Source: Lachnospiraceae bacterium UBA3643 (GTDB taxonomy: Bacteria > Bacillota > Clostridia > Lachnospirales > Lachnospiraceae). From it: a stretch of 7,123 bases of DNA. This document shows, in pieces, positions 5,814-7,123 of the stretch. Both the position numbers and the translations under genes were made by a program. The stretch is from the NCBI GenBank assembly GCA_002373855.1, contig DFKO01000129.1, forward strand, positions 1 to 7,123. The letters run 5' to 3'. Each line of letters begins with the position of its first letter. Positions within the stretch are counted from its first letter, which is position 1. Under the pieces are notes generated by a model that saw only the letters and a list, made by a program, of their open reading frames with translations, ran no database searches and was not told where the DNA came from.

Positions 5814-7123
5814 ATGGAACAGAATCTTGCGCAGATGATAGATCACTGCGAGAAAATCAGCAAACTGCTGATCGATTACAACGGAAGCGGTATCTCTACA
5901 GCAGAAAAAAATATACTCACTAATTTCAGATTTTCTCTGATAAAGTTTGGAGTATATCTCTCTGATACGGACGGATTTATCTCAGAGGAGGAGAGAGACT
6001 GTATCAAGCAGAATCTCGGCGTGTGCCCGGAGATTAACGAACTGCGTATGCTCAAGTACAGGGAAAAGATATCTGCAGAGGAGTATGGCAAAGAAATCCC
6101 CCTCGTGATCAAGTATGCTGTTTTGTCCGATGCCAAGAAACTTATATCCGACGATCCCTTCAATCATCAGAAGGCCCAGATAATCACGGATACTTATAAA
6201 CTCTTTGGTCAGCATATGCTGGCTAGTCAGAGTGACGATTCCATAATCGCAAACAAAAAATATACGGATTATATCGAGATGCTCACATCATTTTTAAATG
6301 AGTTTAATGTGAATGTGGCTCTCGCAGAGAAACTGTACTCACCTGAAATAGTTGCCACAAACAGCGGAGAGGAAGATCCTGAGAAACTCGAAAAACTCCT
6401 GGAGGACTTTAACAAGCTGGTAGGACTGACAGAAGTAAAGAAAGAGGTCAACAGTCTCGTAAACCTCCTTAAGGTCCAGAAGCTCCGTAAGGAAAAGGAT
6501 ATGAAGATATCAGATGTTTCAAAGCACATGGTATTTTCAGGTAACCCCGGTACAGGTAAGACTACTGTTGCAAGGCTTCTCGCGTCTATATATAAGAGCC
6601 TCGGTGCATTAAAGAAAGGCCAGCTCATAGAGGTTGACCGTTCTGCCCTTGTAAAGGGATACGTGGGCCAGACAGCTCCAAAAGTAATGGAGGTATGCGA
6701 GTCGGCATTTGGCGGTATCCTCTTTATTGATGAGGCATATACACTTACAGTAGGCAAGGGAGAGGGTGACTTTGGTCAGGAGGCGGTCGATACACTCCTT
6801 AAGGTTATGGAGGATCACAGAGATGATCTTGTGGTTATCGTAGCCGGATACCCTGACCTTATGCAGGAATTCCTCTCATCAAACCCCGGACTTAAGTCCC
6901 GTTTTAATAAGTTTATCTATTTTGAGGATTATACTCCCGATGAGCAGGTGGCTATCCTTGAAGGTATATGTGAAAAGCAGGATTACTGCATGACCGGCGA
7001 AGCCATTGATTATGCAAGAGAGTTCTTTACAAAGAGGGCTGAGAACAAGACTATATCAAATGCCAACGCCCGTGATGTACGTAACTTTGTGGAGAAGGCA
7101 ATCACAAATCATGCAACCCGTGT
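5814..7123 (+). CDS. CbxX/CfxQ (SpoVK-like) AAA+ ATPase with N-terminal TerB-like region, 3' end cut off
   Basis: The reading frame is open to the window edge: 436 whole codons, no stop, so the gene continues outside. The start ATG at 5814 follows AAGGGGA (5801-5807). Residues 37-68 (SLIKFGVYLSDTDGFISEEE within them) resemble the acidic helix pair of TerB-like domains. The region to about 185 is helical, followed by an acidic linker. From 196 the protein is a CbxX/CfxQ AAA+ module: FNKLVGLTEVKKEV (199-212), Walker A GNPGTGKTT (243-251), pore loop KGYVGQT (281-287), Walker B GGILFIDEAY (300-309), sensor 1 strand VVIVAGY (340-346), and arginine finger Arg363 in NPGLKSRF. These hexameric motors remodel proteins, as in activation of red-type Rubisco; no Rubisco is seen here. 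Its client is unknown; position behind the metal genes, 63 bases from the fusion gene, hints at a role there. Confidence 0.9.
   Translation, partial: MEQNLAQMIDHCEKISKLLIDYNGSGISTAEKNILTNFRFSLIKFGVYLSDTDGFISEEERDCIKQNLGVCPEINELRMLKYREKISAEEYGKEIPLVIKYAVLSDAKKLISDDPFNHQKAQIITDTYKLFGQHMLASQSDDSIIANKKYTDYIEMLTSFLNEFNVNVALAEKLYSPEIVATNSGEEDPEKLEKLLEDFNKLVGLTEVKKEVNSLVNLLKVQKLRKEKDMKISDVSKHMVFSGNPGTGKTTVARLLASIYKSLGALKKGQLIEVDRSALVKGYVGQTAPKVMEVCESAFGGILFIDEAYTLTVGKGEGDFGQEAVDTLLKVMEDHRDDLVVIVAGYPDLMQEFLSSNPGLKSRFNKFIYFEDYTPDEQVAILEGICEKQDYCMTGEAIDYAREFFTKRAENKTISNANARDVRNFVEKAITNHATR

Noticed and set aside
6269..6757. 162-codon open frame on the minus strand
   Set aside because: It is antisense to the AAA+ domain (Walker A and B on the plus strand); low-complexity Ser/Phe composition and no ribosome site of note.

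Overview
The window looks like chromosomal DNA from an anaerobic Firmicute, most likely a member of the Lachnospiraceae (Butyrivibrio/Roseburia/Lachnospira-like). This rests on the style of the encoded proteins, purine-rich Shine-Dalgarno sites at short spacing, AT-rich intergenic DNA with extended -10 (TGnTATAAT) promoters, and a compact SufC/SufB-type pair. The genus cannot be fixed from sequence reading alone. I see no insertion sequence, tRNA, rRNA, CRISPR array or phage gene.

Layout. A PfkB-family sugar or nucleoside kinase homologue lies on the minus strand (8-943). Its usual catalytic Asp is replaced by Asn. It is divergent from everything else across a 180-bp control region (944-1123), which carries an extended -10 promoter on each strand and an inverted repeat at the expected start of the rightward transcript. 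All other genes read rightward: a ZIP/GufA-type metal transporter (1124-1903); a SufC-like ATPase and a short SufB/SufD-type scaffold protein (2000-3672); a CobW-type G3E GTPase with a His/Cys-rich metal-binding loop (3737-4756); a second, divergent G3E-like protein whose C-terminus resembles the DUF1980/TIGR03943 (YcgQ) domain (4791-5750); and the first 436 codons of a CbxX/CfxQ (SpoVK-like) AAA+ ATPase with an N-terminal TerB-like region (5814 to the window edge).

How they may work together. The ZIP gene has its own promoter, and a second good promoter lies before the SufC-like gene. From there the genes are 23, 64, 34 and 63 bp apart with no convincing terminator between them, so they plausibly form one transcript. 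The shared theme is transition-metal handling: metal uptake (ZIP), Fe-S cluster assembly (SufC/SufB-like) and metal delivery (two G3E proteins), with an AAA+ remodeler at the end. The two G3E proteins have lost different signature motifs, which suggests division of labour or a heteromeric complex. The module as a whole, including the G3E-DUF1980 fusion, is the most interesting content here. Its joint function is inference.
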